Positions 22,864-35,107 of a stretch of DNA of 64,000 nt are shown here, piece by piece. Where the stretch lies: contig NMRB01000498.1 in NCBI GenBank assembly GCA_002633025.1, positions 56,853 to 120,852 of the forward strand. The letters are read 5' to 3'. The DNA is from Notospermus geniculatus. Lineage: Eukaryota; Nemertea; Pilidiophora; Heteronemertea; Lineidae. A program made the position numbers and the translations under genes. The notes beneath the pieces are model-generated. The model was not told the DNA's origin, made no database searches, and saw only the letters and a list, made by a program, of their open reading frames with translations. The first letter of the stretch is position 1; each line of letters begins with the position of its first letter.

Positions 22864-23040
22864 ATGGGAGATTTTTCTGCCGTTAGAGGCCGCCTCCAAG
22901 AACGTCACAAAATTTGACGTCACAGCCGTAGGCCACGGCCTCACGTCATGGCGTGCACGTCTTCTCTGTGACGTCAAACTCCATGACGTTCTAGGCCTGC
23001 TAACTGGTGGTGGCCTCTAACGGCAGTAAAGTCTCCCATT
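22864..23040. mobile_element. GGGAGA...CTGCCGTTAGAGGCC MITE, copy 1
   Basis: Ends GGGAGATTTTTCTGCCGTTA and TAACGGCAGTAAAGTCTCCC are inverted copies. The interior is rich in TGACGTCA/ACGTCA. A second copy is at 27663-27814. Confidence 0.85.
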
Positions 23041-23735
23041 GGAAGTGCTACATTTAGACTTCAATCCATTTTGATAAAAGCAGCCTGGGCATTATCGAGG
23101 TTTTCCTGGTATGTACTGATCATATGCCCTGATAGTATGGCAGCCCAAACTGCATGCAACACCATCACCATCGTCATTCTCATATTCTTCGTCATAATCA
23201 TTATATCACCAATATCGCTGCTGCATGCATGTCTCAAATTCAACTATTATACTTAGGCAGCACTATAAGCCTATTTTCTTCTGATAGGTCCTTTAGGAGT
23301 TATGTCTCGCAGCCCATCTTGGGGGAAAAAAGCACAGAGGACGAAGCCTATACTAATCTTCGAAAACGTTAAACTGAGTTTACTTATCGTTAGAAATGTT
23401 CCTGGGAATCAAGAATAGGACAATTCCATGCTCAGATTTGTCAAAAATAAGCAGTATATACAAGAACAAAAACAAAAAACAAACAAAATAAAACAAAAAA
23501 TAACAGAATACTCAACATGAAGTGCACTGGAAGAGGCCAAAATAAATCAAACTGAAATCTCTGATCCCAAAATGAATAATAATGCTCGGGATCTCACCAC
23601 CTTCCGAGTGGCACTCTCACGTTTGGTCATACACAAATATAAACAAACAGAAACAGGTCGGGAAACGATCATATTCGATTGCATATCATGGAAATACAGG
23701 AGAGGATATCAACATTCATCATTTCGACGGTCATC

Positions 23736-23875
23736 CGCCATCTTGGACTTCTACGGAGATTTCTTGCGTGCGCAATCCTGGCGGCAAATTCGGATCTCTT
23801 GGCCAATCAGATCACTGACAGTTTTGGTTTCCCTACCAAGTAAGTGCGCACGCACAAAATCAAGATGGCGGGGCT
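23736..23875. promoter_or_regulatory. Possible bidirectional promoter with paired CAAGATGGCGG sites
   Basis: CCGCCATCTTG (about 23737) and CAAGATGGCGG (about 23861) face outward, with GCGTGCGCA-type sequence inside each and GGCCAATCAGAT (CCAAT box) between them. CAAGATGGCG is the YY1-type site around starts of TATA-less genes. Each ATG opens only about 10 codons with no donor, so no first exon is proven. An inverted-repeat transposon is an alternative. Confidence 0.3.
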
Positions 23876-23991
23876 GTCGATTAGGCGTAATTAAATGTTT
23901 CGCTGATCAAGAGCGCACTGGAATTCATACACTCCACAAGTCTTGGCCGAAATATGGAAGCCGAGTTATTAGTATTCTCTTTACCCTTTTT

Positions 23992-24110
23992 TGATACGCG
24001 GATCATATGTGTTTTAAGCTGGCAAATGTTGATACGCGGATCATGTGTGTTTTAAGCTGCTGGCAAATGGTAATACGCGGATCATGTGTGTTTTAAGCTG
24101 CTGGCAAAGG
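23992..24110 (+). repeat. Three-unit tandem repeat of ~40 bp
   Basis: Units follow (T/A)ATACGCGGATCATGTGTGTT...AAGCTGCTGGCAAATG; the first unit lacks GCT. Confidence 0.85.
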
Positions 24111-24957
24111 CATTACGACAATTTCTGCGGTATCAGTTTTCGGACACGCCAAAATAAGCATGAAGTGTCAATCCATGAGTCATCTAATGTGGCATGCAAC
24201 TGTCATTATATTGTGAGGAAAAGTGTGTGACAGGAGAACGTTAATGTACCATTTTCATAAAGTTTAACGCGGAGAGAACTCTGAACTCTTCAATACTGCA
24301 ACATACTTTTATAGTGAGCTTGCCTTGTGTGTAACGATCACCCTCATTCGCGAAAGGGCGAATGCTCCCACATACTACAATCACACAGATCTAGGTTGTA
24401 AAAATATTAATGCATTGCCTATGCCATCTACTGTATACATGTATGTACGTCAATGAAAATACATCACGTCTAAGTCTTATGTGTCAGTATGACTGCTCCA
24501 AGGTCAAATATCTTACTTAATCAATCACCAACAACGCCCTTAGTCCCTTTTCTCCTTAGGCACATTTTAATTAATATAATCTTCTGTGACAAGTTTTTAT
24601 CCAACCTAACAAACACCAAGTATGCATTCCACAAGAATAAGTCTCTATTCCAAGCCCCACGTGATCAGCAGATCTGACATTGAGTTACAATTCAGAGCTT
24701 TCTCTGCTTTCGTTATTCATTTCAGCGACCTAGGAACTTGAAAAATCTATTCAGCTACCACATCTCTCCAGTTTGACAAATATACCTTCTGCTAACCTTG
24801 TCTCCACCGACATAACTTCCAACAAATGTTATCTTTCCAACTTTCTGCAAGGTTGCAAAGTCTGTGATCAAAGGACCAAGACGGTTCAAGTATGCGCCAC
24901 TTCCACATGGCAGCGATAACCGGCATTTTTTTCACACATCATACTCCGTTATGGGAG

Positions 24958-25511
24958 NNNNNNNNNNNNNNNNNNNNNNNNNNNNNNNNNNNNNNNNNNN
25001 NNNNNNNNNNNNNNNNNNNNNNNNNNNNNNNNNNNNNNNNNNNNNNNNNNNNNNNNNNNNNNNNNNNNNNNNNNNNNNNNNNNNNNNNNNNNNNNNNNNN
25101 NNNNNNNNNNNNNNNNNNNNNNNNNNNNNNNNNNNNNNNNNNNNNNNNNNNNNNNNNNNNNNNNNNNNNNNNNNNNNNNNNNNNNNNNNNNNNNNNNNNN
25201 NNNNNNNNNNNNNNNNNNNNNNNNNNNNNNNNNNNNNNNNNNNNNNNNNNNNNNNNNNNNNNNNNNNNNNNNNNNNNNNNNNNNNNNNNNNNNNNNNNNN
25301 NNNNNNNNNNNNNNNNNNNNNNNNNNNNNNNNNNNNNNNNNNNNNNNNNNNNNNNNNNNNNNNNNNNNNNNNNNNNNNNNNNNNNNNNNNNNNNNNNNNN
25401 NNNNNNNNNNNNNNNNNNNNNNNNNNNNNNNNNNNNNNNNNNNNNNNNNNNNNNNNNNNNNNNNNNNNNNNNNNNNNNNNNNNNNNNNNNNNNNNNNNNN
25501 NNNNNNNNNNN
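24958..25511. other. Assembly gap (554 N)
   Basis: Long N run. Any reading frame crossing it is meaningless. Confidence 0.98.
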
Positions 25512-25645
25512 TGACGACAGAAACAAGTGACTTTTCATAAGAGTGCAATCGTCTCACCCCAGGTTTTAACCTTAAAACGGCAAAGGCCAGACAAAATATC
25601 ACCGCAGCTTCAATCAACGACAACCCCAAATCTGATCTTAACTGA
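25512..25645 (+). CDS. Possible coding exon cut by the gap
   Basis: The plus frame from 25527 stays open to a strong donor (ACTGAG then GTAAGT at 25646) and reads KSAIVSPQVLTLKRQRPDKI.... No family recognised, no partner exon found; weak. Confidence 0.2.
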
Positions 25646-25789
25646 GGTAAGTTTTTACCTATTCTTGCCCACTGAACTTTCCTCCGTAGAGAGCAATATG
25701 GCAAGTAAACCAACACCGATCTTTACCTCCAGTAGAAAACAGACTCTTATCGAGAAAGAAGTAAATGGAGCAACCAGTTGCCATTGATT

Positions 25790-26990
25790 TTCGCCGATAC
25801 TCATATATTTCTTAAATACCAAAGTTAAGATGGCGACAAAGAAAGCTTCGATAACCTTTCACAAGAAGTGATACATGAAATGTCATCGGTGAGGAGGTTT
25901 CTAACGTTAACTTTGGGACTTCTTGAACCCACTTTGAGATGGTATGTTATAGGTAAGGGTTCGATGTGTCCTAACTCCGGCGGTAATGGAAATGGAAATA
26001 CATGTACTTCGTACGCTTTGAAAAGGTCCCAGACATGCCAGTTAGCGTAGCAGCAAATATAACAGAACATGCCTCTCCCATCTTAAAAGCATTGACCTGC
26101 ATATCCAATCCTAAGAACGAATCGCACCCATTGTCGAGTTATTCACCCCAACCTCACCCAGCGTAGTCAAGGCGTGATGCGATTAGAGATGGAAGGAGCG
26201 CATTAACTTAAAAGATTACAGACAATAAAATACATTTAACAGTCGCTGCGACACTATCCTAACCTATCTCACCCAGTCTATTATTTGCCCTCCACACCCC
26301 GTTTGTTATTGTTTTACACTCAGTGTCAGCCCTGGTGAGGTGTGTCGGCGTTGGGAGTTGTACACGAACACAAGAGAAGGCTCGTCAGAGGGATTGCACG
26401 TCACAGGTGAAAGTCTTCAGGCGCTGGAATGCCGATAACGGAGCCACGCTTTTGCTACATCTCCTGCCATTGTTCGTGGCCAGCTACCTTAACCAAACTC
26501 GCACCTAATACAGGAGCAACGACAATAGGCACCTCCTGTTGCATCCAGCTAAAAGCATACTGCATGATCTCAGACAGCGGGAGATCGGTTGCATCCGTTA
26601 GCAACATCCACTTAGGAAATTCGGCAGAGGTCAGACATAGCGACACTCCTACTTATTTTTATTCTGATATTGAAAGTGTTGATATTACTATTTCTAAACA
26701 AAGTGATTGTGTGACGGCGGACATTTCGTCCTTTTCCCTTTATCTCACCTCAAATCCCTACTTTCATGTGTTTTTTCAGAGTGCTTCGGAATCCATTGAT
26801 GAAAGAGTTCTCTATGAAATTTATGTTTTCCCATTGTCAGCATCAGACCAACATCAGTAGACAGATAGCTTACCAGCATGCTCATCTTCATTCACAGCTG
26901 CAGACAAGTGTCAAAGGATTCTCAAGAAATACGTTTACACTTTGGTCAGCTTCAGTCATGACATGTTTCAGGGCAACCTAGCCCACACCT
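25790..26990. other. Overlapping ORFs of uncertain status
   Basis: A 143-residue plus ORF (26429-26860) is the longest gap-free frame in the window and lies antisense to a 63-residue minus ORF (26455-26646). Neither shows a recognised domain, and neither has clear splice signals. Left uncalled. Confidence 0.3.
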
Positions 26991-26994
26991 AATT

Positions 26995-27171
26995 CAGATG
27001 AGCTGCTCATTCAGTCGCTACAATCTGAACATTTCAGAGCGGTATCCATTTATGGGTGGAGTGAGGCAAGGGGGGCAAAGAGACATACCCAAAGTCTCAC
27101 GCCGACAGTGGGATTCGAACCAACAACCTCATGACCGCTAGCCAGATACCCGAGCCACGCACCGCGGCTCC
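26995..27171 (-). mobile_element. tRNA-derived SINE, second family member
   Basis: Minus strand: GGAGCCGCGGTGCGTGGCTC, B-box GGTTCGAATCCC, then GCGTGAGACTTTGGG and the CAGCTCATCTGA end shared with the SINE at 12746-13015. More diverged and shorter. Confidence 0.8.
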
Positions 27172-27662
27172 TTCTTTCAATTCCTACCATACCAGAAAGA
27201 TTGCATTACATCGACCAGCCGTGGCACGTCATCAGGAAACATGTCCCTCTCTCCCTTGTCGGGAATTCAATTTGTCCCCATTAGCCCTATGACGTCAACG
27301 GGTATAGCTGACAGGAGCATCAGAGTACCACATGATTGATCTCATCAACATCTCAAAGACATCAATAGACTTCTTCATATTGAACATATCAACAACCTGA
27401 TTGTACTTAATCAAACTTACAGGAGAGATTTCTCACCTGAACTTTTCAATGTCTTCATGATACCCTGACCTTTTTAAAGAGCTTTCATCTTTATCATGGT
27501 ATTTCAATAACTTCTCTTTTTTCACGGCACTAAAATGTCTTGAAGACACCGTTATGTTACCAATTTGCTTAGAACCCTTAAACATCTTTAGTCGAGTGGT
27601 GTTCTGGTATTTCTGAAGAGGATAAGGTCATATATGTAGTTTGCTTATGTTTATCCAGGTCA

Positions 27663-27814
27663 ATGGAAGACTTTTACTGCCGTTAGAGGCCGCCTGTTTG
27701 CAATCCTAGAACGTCACGTCGCGGCGTGCATTTCTTCTCTGTGACGTCAAATTCCATGACGTTCTAGGACCGCTAACTGGTGGTGGCCTCTAACGGCACT
27801 AAAAGTCTCCCACT
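27663..27814. mobile_element. CTGCCGTTAGAGGCC MITE, copy 2
   Basis: Same ends as 22864-23040 (ACTGCCGTTAGAGGCCGCC / GGTGGCCTCTAACGGCA). The interior is shorter. Confidence 0.85.
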
Positions 27815-28160
27815 GAACAACGTGAAGTTTTTTTAATGGTAAAAGATGGTAAGGACAAGCAATCAGGGCTTCTCTAATATTTCTCAAATCACTCCAAAGA
27901 TGCTGCACTCATAAGCTCAGCCTTTATATCAACAACCGTACAATCAAGTTAAGTTGGAAGCGATGTTTCGCATCATGATGACAGACAATAAGACATGCTG
28001 GTGACGTCAATTCAATATTGACTTTTAACCCTCTGGATAATCACAACGCGGCGGTACCAGGGACAATGACCCAAGATTGATGAAGAGTCTGACTGAGAGG
28101 AGGGTTTAGGGATCTGATTGAGGGCACTTAATGTCGGTACAAGCTGAGGATAAGACATGA

Positions 28161-28440
28161 AGCCGTGATGGCCTAGTGGTTATCACGTCCGCTTAGCGAG
28201 CGGCAGATCTCGGGTTCGAATCCTGGTGAATATGGGACGGCCGTGGGGCCTTGCACCTTCCGCCTTTGAAAGGGCAAGAAAAAGACCCAATCCGAGTGAG
28301 GAACAGGAGGAGCTTGAGGTGGCCTCTTTCTAACTTACCACGCAGCTGGTAGAGTGGTAGCAGAGGACATTTTTCTTGGGATGGACAAGTTAAAGACGGG
28401 GGCAAAGAATGTGATAGAGTGGAAAAACTGGGGAGAGAGT
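28161..28440 (+). mobile_element. tRNA-derived SINE, different family
   Basis: The head (28161-28232) folds like a tRNA: A-box TGGCCTAGTGG, anticodon stem CCGC/GCGG with loop TTAGCGA, and B-box GGGTTCGAATCC. A GGGACGGCCGTGGGGCCTTG body follows. No CCA and no terminator, and the acceptor stem is poor. The 3' end is approximate. Confidence 0.7.
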
Positions 28441-29054
28441 GCTTATAGGACTTAGCTTAGAATGTGATGGATGGAAACACGGACCCTGAGATTGGGGATA
28501 ACGTACTCAGGAAATGCGGTAGCTGGCAAGAGACAAGAGGTGTATGTCTTGAGTTGGTTGTTCGGCAAATCTTTCATAAACGACAACATGGACTACTCAA
28601 TGGCAAATTGTGAATATGAAGAAATATCAAGCGTTGCTTGCAGCTTGATACCAAGCCCAGCAAAGGTTATTAGATTGAGTATAATGGAAGAGGTCTAAGA
28701 CTCAATACAATTACCACCTCCACACCCACCGACAAGAGTTGTGTCAATAACACTGGCCAACTATCGTAATTATGTCTTCCACAACAAGCTGAGTTATTAA
28801 GAAACCACAAACACAATTATCAAAGCTAATTAATGTCGAACCCCTAATTTAGGACCCAACCTTTAGCCCGTGTTTCTTAGCACTTAGACCAAACATATGC
28901 ACTTTACGGAACATACATGTATACCAAAGAATCTTGGAGAATGTTCCATGAACTCATGAACAGCTGTGGTCCCTTTGTGGCAATTTTCAACAGCCCTGGC
29001 CCCAGTGTAGACCTGCCAAGGGGGTTTGGGTGACTCCAAAGAAGATGTTTGAAA

Positions 29055-30457
29055 ATGACTGCTTGGATACATTCCCGTTTCTGGCATATTCCAAGGCAAA
29101 GGATGGATTATTTTGTATTTGCTGTGTGCTGTTCCCTGTGGCAGAAAGCAATGCAGCCGTGCTAAAAACCTTATCAAAGCCCCTTACAGCAATTGGAAGG
29201 GTGTACTACAAGATTTTCGGGAACATTCAAGTCTGGAATACCACAAGAACTCTTTTGCCAGGATGTAAGCATTCCAGGAGGCAGTGGCCAACCCATCCCC
29301 AGGATGCAAGCATTCCAGGAGACAGTAGCCAACCCATCCAACCGGATTGACCAGTCAATTTCCTCACAAACTGCAGCAACTGTGGAAGGCAACAGGAGAG
29401 CGGAGATTCCTAAAATCAATTTTGAGGACCGTCACGTATTTGGGGAGGCAAGGACAAGCTCTGAGAGGCAATAATGATGATGGTATGCTGATAAATGATG
29501 GTATCATTAACAAAGGCAATTTCCGGGAGTTGCTGTTTGTGATGTGCGAAACAGGGACCCAAAATCCAACACTGAAGGCAGTGGTCTGCTAAAACAGCTG
29601 ACGGAGGCTAAATTCTTTATGGCATTTCAAGTGTGCAGACATCTGTTCGGCTTTACGAAAGCGTAGTCATTGCAACTGCAAGGCACCAACATCTAGATCT
29701 GCCTGGCTTATGAGAAGGTGGCCATGATTAAGGAGGAATTTCAGTCTATGAGAGGAAATGCTCAAGATGAATTCAAGGAATTGTTCAGAAGGGCCACGGA
29801 CATGGCTTCAGAAGCTGGAATTGTACCCTTGAATATGCCAAGGAGAGCAGGACGACATACACTGAGGCCTAATGTGGAGGCGGACACACCTGAGCAGTAC
29901 TGGAGGAGGACCATCTTTGTCCCTTTCATTGATTGCCTAACCAGCCAACTGGAGGACAGGTTTCAGGGTAGGAATGCCTCAGCAGTAAAGGCAGTGAAGC
30001 TTCTCCCTTAACCATGTGGAAACATGGACACCCCAAGACGTGCAAGATATCTTGGAGAATTTTGGTGATGACCTGCCAAGCCAGTCATCGTTTTCTAAGG
30101 AATTAAGGCTGTGGAACAACAGTTGATTGATCAACTGAAAAGACAAAACCAACTAAGGTAGCAGATACTCTCGAGAGGATGACCAATGATGGAATTGTAA
30201 AGCTGTTCCCAAATGTGCTGGTAATTCTGCGCATTCTTCTGATCATCCCAGCAACAAGTGCAACTATAGAAAGGGCCAATTCTGCCCTCCGCTGTGTGAA
30301 GAATGTGTACAGTAGTTCGATGAACGAGCCACGGCTGAATGCCCTGATACTGATTTATGTTCACAGAGACATCAAATTGGATAAACAAATCATTCATATG
30401 TATGCCAGAAGACATCCAAGAAGAATGCTCTTCCCTTGGAGGCAATTAAGTACATAA
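29055..30457 (+). pseudogene. hAT transposase, copy B (internally deleted)
   Basis: Same element as 6672-9226, but the segment matching about 7345-8321 is deleted at the GCGAAACAG/GGGACCC junction (29546-29557). The TTF finger (about 29072-29135) and the dimerisation domain (30179-30457, with SATIERANSALRCVKNVYSS) are present, and the latter lacks the stop seen in copy A. With the catalytic middle gone it cannot be active. Confidence 0.88.
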
Positions 30458-30559
30458 GGCTGAGTGTAAGGGTGCAACTGTTTATTTCATATTACTTGGA
30501 TTACAATAGCACATTTGTATAAATATGTTTGTGCTTTTTGTTGGATATCTGTGGTAGAG

Positions 30560-30832
30560 GTAGAGGCATGATATCGTCCATACTTAAGTTATTGAGGATT
30601 CCCATCTTGATTATGCAGTGACCTTGATGATCAAAGGTCAAGGTGAAGGTCAAACTTGATAATTTGTAATATCTGTGCCCATGATAGAGATCGAGACATG
30701 ATATCACCCATATTTAGGTTATTGAGGATGCCCATTTTGATTATGCAATGACCTTGATTATCAGAGGTCACGGTCAAGGTCAAACTTGATAATTTGAAAT
30801 ATCTGTGTCTGTGGTAGAGTTACATGTAGATG
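30560..30832 (+). repeat. AGGTCA-rich tandem repeat (block B)
   Basis: Two full ~130-bp monomers and part of a third (CATGATATC starts 30567 and 30697). Includes GGTCAAGGTGAAGGTCAAAC, direct repeats of AGGTCA-type half-sites. Confidence 0.75.
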
Positions 30833-30870
30833 TCCAACAAAAAGCACCAAGATCGACACACTAAATGATA

Positions 30871-30980
30871 TAATACGAAAAGTCGTCTCCGAATTTCGCA
30901 AATTTTCGACCCCAACCGGGGGTCTTCCTCACTGCCTGAGGTCGGAAATGCGCGAAATTCGGAGACGTATTTTCGTATTA
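30871..30980. mobile_element. GACCCC-hairpin MITE, intact copy
   Basis: 110 bp, TIRs TAATACGAAAAGTCGTCTCC / GGAGACGTATTTTCGTATTA, TA on both sides (30869-30870, 30981-30982). The centre has the GACCCC-AACC-GGGGGTC hairpin at 30908-30924. Confidence 0.85.
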
Positions 30981-31060
30981 TACCACGTGAAAAAGTGTCG
31001 GAGTATCAATACATCTGTATTGTGTGTGACAAGAAGCACGGCATGATAAATTGTCACAAT

Positions 31061-31084
31061 CATACATACATACATACATACATA
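31061..31084 (+). repeat. (CATA)n microsatellite
   Basis: Six CATA units. Confidence 0.95.
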
Positions 31085-31293
31085 ATCACAGCTTCCTACA
31101 AGATAATTTGTCTAATATTTCGAGTCTCATGGCAAAATGAAAGGTGCCAATGTATGTGATTTAGGCCTACATGTCATAGGCCTATGTATCTAGCACCACT
31201 ATCCTTGAACCTGGACAATGAAGACATCACATTCAAACATTATTCGCAAAGTAAATCTTCACCAGTTTCCACCTCGGTATTGCAGTTATTTCC

Positions 31294-31338
31294 AAAGTAT
31301 ATAAAGTCAAATTTTTAAAAATTGACTTTATATACTTT
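31294..31338. repeat. 45-bp perfect-arm palindrome
   Basis: AAAGTATATAAAGTCAA and TTGACTTTATATACTTT around an AT-rich centre; could be a very small MITE or a hairpin. Confidence 0.8.
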
Positions 31339-31611
31339 ATCATATCGTGTGTCGATTTTTGTGCTCGCCTTCTCTTTGGAAGTTGTTTTTATAGTTGCAG
31401 TCAACATCAGCCATAATGGATACAGGAGCAGCAGGCATGGCAGGAGTTATGTCACAACATGTACACTCTTGTAGGAAAGTAAAAGGACAGCAAGTTTTCC
31501 TAAATATCGTAAAACCATTGGAGCTACAGCAACGGTATTTGCACCCAATCAGTAGCAACATGTTGGGCATAGAACCATGGTGTTTTGGCAAAAATCAATT
31601 TTAATTAAATA

Positions 31612-32296
31612 AGAGAAAAATGGCACTTTGTAAAATCACTTTTTTCACAATTTTTGAAAAATCGTCCGATTTCAAATTTTCTTTCTTCATTACATTCAAC
31701 ATGGCTGACTGATCAACATCTGCAACATTTCCCTTTTAAAATCGCAAGAGAAAATGCCTCTTTTGGCATTTTGAACCAAAATAAATCCCACTCACACAGT
31801 CAAGCAGACAACACCTCTGGGACAGCCCCTCTTTAGCAGGGAATCTTGGCGTCATAACAGACAGTGATCAACAAAACCTGTGGCCTCCCAAGACTCTAGT
31901 TATATTGACAATATGACCTAACTTCCTTTTACAATAAAAGCCAATTCATGGTATTGATCTGGTTTTGCACTGAAACGACATGGGTTGAAGTCAGTGTCAC
32001 TTCTCATTTGGTGTATAACGTGAGTACTGAACTGGAACAGCCCCAAACCTGGACTTCAGACTATAAAATCTGTAAAGAGGGGCTGTCCCACAGGTGTTTT
32101 TACATGACTGTGTGAGTTGGATTTATTTTTGCTACAAAATGCCAAAAGAGGCATTTTCTCTTGAGATTTTAAAAGGGAAAAGTTGCAGATGTTGGTCAGT
32201 CAGGCAAGTTGAATATGATGAAGAAAGAAAATTTGAAATCGGACGAATTTTTAAAAATTGTCAAAAAAGTGATTTTACAAAATGTCATTTTTCTCT
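31612..32296. mobile_element. Foldback element, ~230-bp arms
   Basis: Arms 31612-31838 and 32070-32296 are inverted copies (AGAGAAAAATGG...AAAGAGGGGCTGTCCCA). The loop is about 230 bp. Not in block A. No coding capacity seen. Confidence 0.85.
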
Positions 32297-32841
32297 CAAA
32301 AATAAAACGGCAGTATCCATTCTATGGACCGAGTCCAAATGGACTGAGTAACTTGGACTGAGTGCCACAAAAAGATATAAACAATAATATTGAATGTTAT
32401 CACAATAAATTATTGGTAAGAAGTGGTTATATTCATTATGTAGAACGTGAAAAGAGTTAAGAAAAACAAAACTATTATAAAATTTTGTTCTTCTGTGTCT
32501 GAGCCGACCTGAAATCCCCAAGTTACATCAGCCCAATAGCGCCCTGCAGTCTGTCTACATGTATAAATAGTAACAAAACATGACTACGGCGCGTTATGTG
32601 GCACGCCTTTCGAGGTAATGATTCACGGAATGCGATGCTGAGAATTTTCCAACCTCGTTCCAAAGGTTGCTTATATTCACACGTGAAACAGGCCGTGCAT
32701 GTCGGCCACGCCTGGGTGTAGACAGTAGACGTCTGATCCAATTCCGCCCCTGAAATCGAATTGGGGCTACCTCGTCCTCACGATATTTCCTGGAAATACC
32801 GATAGCGATACCCAGACAATGCCAGAAGTGTTGATTCTAAA

Positions 32842-33109
32842 GTTAAATGTAAAGTTTGGGGTTTATAGTCTGATATCAACAACGGTAGAGGTGTCACTTT
32901 ATGCCAGTCTATCCTGAAACCTTTCAGTAGAACTCAGATGAGCTGCTCATTCAACGCTACAATCCGAACATTTCCGACCGGTACCCATTTCACCTGGGTG
33001 GAGAGAGGCCAGTGAGACAACGTCTCACGCCCAGTGGGATTCGAACCCGGGACCCTGTGACCGCTAGTCGGAGACCCGAACCAGTACGCCACCACAGTTG
33101 CTCCTCTAA
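32842..33109 (-). mobile_element. tRNA-derived SINE, copy B
   Basis: Same insertion as copy A, with ATTCTAAA at 32834-32841 and 33110-33117. The B-box reads GGTTCGAATCCC without the A-copy change. Confidence 0.85.
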
Positions 33110-33251
33110 ATTCTAAAATACAGAATGTATGTGGAACGTAACTCACTAAACTCGCTTTTTTCTGCTTATTCTCTTGCTTTCGTACGCTTTTGCTGGAGAA
33201 AAATGAGGGGGAGTACTAGTCTTATCAGTACCTAGGAAGTATCCTTTTATA

Positions 33252-33373
33252 ATGGGTCATATGAATAAAGACTAGTAAACACTTTCACTTGAATTTTACA
33301 ATACAAATGCACTAGGCAATGCTGTACAAATCTGAAGTAAAACCAGTTGCTAGTCTTTATTCATATGACCCAT
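33252..33373. mobile_element. ATGGGTCATATG MITE, block B only
   Basis: TIRs of 25 bp (ATGGGTCATATGAATAAAGA...) with TA at 33250-33251 and 33374-33375. Block A is continuous at about 13160-13168. Confidence 0.9.
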
Positions 33374-33656
33374 TATCTACAAAACGGCTTGTTCCTTGCA
33401 TTTTTCACATTTTTGCACTCGGTCCAAGTTACTCAGTCCATTTGGACTCAGTCCATAGAATGGGTACTACCAAATAAAACATGCCTTTTTGACTTTCAAT
33501 TAAATGTGCATCTTCTATTCAGCTTTCTAATTCTATACCGGTGTGTTAGAAGTTATGTCACCTTCATCCTGTCAATAACCACGCCCATTAACCAGCTTCT
33601 GCGTTGCCACTGGAGAACTTACGACAAACTCCATCAGTCAACTTAGTCTTCACATA

Positions 33657-34462
33657 CAGGGTGTATCAGAAAAAATTTGACTCTCAAAAAGATCACCATA
33701 AAATAAACATAGAGATAAGTTTTGAAAAACTGTCTATATCCCTTTGTAGAGGTTGTGATTCTGCATCGAATGATACCAGTGTCGTTGTTTACACTTCACG
33801 TTTCAATGAGCAGGGACCGTTTGAATTTTGAAAAATTGAAGTCCTTTGCGCACGGAAATGTGAGGGTTAGAAATGGATCTGTCAACGTGAATAAAAAGCT
33901 TAGACTGAGTTTTACTAACGTGCCGAAACGTTTTTTAAATAACTAATCCTTTCACCCTCTAACCTCGGAACAAAAAGTCTCATTTCTGAGCTGATCCTCA
34001 CTAAGTGTGAAGAAACATAAATTTTTTACTGTGGCCTGACCATTTTTCATCCGCACCACTGGCCACAAGCCAGAAATGGTCAGGCCACATTAAAAAAAGC
34101 CCGTTTCTTCACACTTTGTGAGGTTCAACCCAGAAATGAGACTTTTTGTTTCAGGGTTAGAGGGTGAAGGGATTAATTATTTAAAAAACGCTTCGGCACG
34201 TATGTAAAACTCAGTCTAAATTTGTTATTCACTGTGACAGATTCAATTTTAACCCCCACATTCCCGTGCACAAACGACTTCAATTTTTCAAAATTCAAAC
34301 GGTCCCTGCTCATTGAAACGTGAAGTGTAAACAACGACACTGGTATCATTCGATGCCGAATCACAACCTCTACAAAGAGGTATAGACAGTTTTTCAAAAC
34401 TTATCTCTATGTTTATTTTATGATGATTTTTTCGAGAGTCTAATTTTTTCTGATACACCCTG
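33657..34462. mobile_element. CAGGGTGTATCAG foldback, ~330-bp arms
   Basis: CAGGGTGTATCAGAAAAAAT starts 33657 and its complement ends 34462, with TA outside. Each arm keeps the same 74-residue open frame (starts 33722 plus, 34397 minus). A second hairpin (TGGCCTGACCATTT) is at the centre. Absent from block A. Mariner-like ends by sequence; no transposase. Confidence 0.88.
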
Positions 34463-35107
34463 TATAGCTTGGATATTGGTAGGTGAATTGGGTCTTGGTA
34501 GGCGGACTCCAAGGATATTGGATATTGGATATTGGTAGGTGGATTCCAAGGGCGGTCTTCAAATTGACTGACAGGTCAATTTCGAGTTCAAAATTATCAT
34601 TTCGGCGAGGAAACAAACATGTTTCTTTTTTTTGGGGGGGGGGGGTGACTTTCAAGAATAGGGCTTGTTAACAGGATATGTTTTATGGTTTGACTCCTAT
34701 AAACCACACCGACAGTTTGGATTTCCTGCAGCTTCAGACACAGTTTTAGAAAGATATGGGGTAAAAAAAAATTCGGTTCTGATTATCTGATCTCACGATG
34801 CGGCTTTTCATAACGTCTTTGGAGAAGGAAATTCGAGAAATTCAGAAGCAGAATTAACGTTCTTACCTCTCGGCAGTCTTGCTGGCCAAAAACGTCCCGG
34901 TCTAGTGGCAATGTGAGAACGTTGGATAACCTTATAAAGAGATTCAGTTGATGTTTGAATTTTTTTAGATTTTTCATTTGTCATGGAGACCTACTTTTCT
35001 AACATTGAAATAACAGTGGGCGAATCGAAGTTTCAGCACTTTATTGTCCAGACTGAGTATTTCAAATTTGACTGATATTCCGACCTGCTGACATACTCAA
35101 GTCTACC

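Larger units (their letters stand above)
32308..33471. mobile_element. CGGTAGTATCC TIR element, copy B
   Basis: As 12230-13263, with the same AAATAAAA duplications (32300-32307, 33472-33479), so it was carried by the block duplication. It hosts a SINE and a 122-bp MITE. Confidence 0.8.

Noticed and set aside
24864-25716. Long ORFs of 199-255 codons
   Set aside because: They run through the N gap at 24958-25511; the residues are unknown and the frames meaningless.
26429-26860. 143-codon plus ORF as a gene
   Set aside because: No domain, no splice signals, and an equally open antisense frame; chance cannot be excluded.
28161-28232. Functional tRNA-Ala gene
   Set aside because: Anticodon loop is plausible, but the acceptor stem is poor and a SINE-type body follows.
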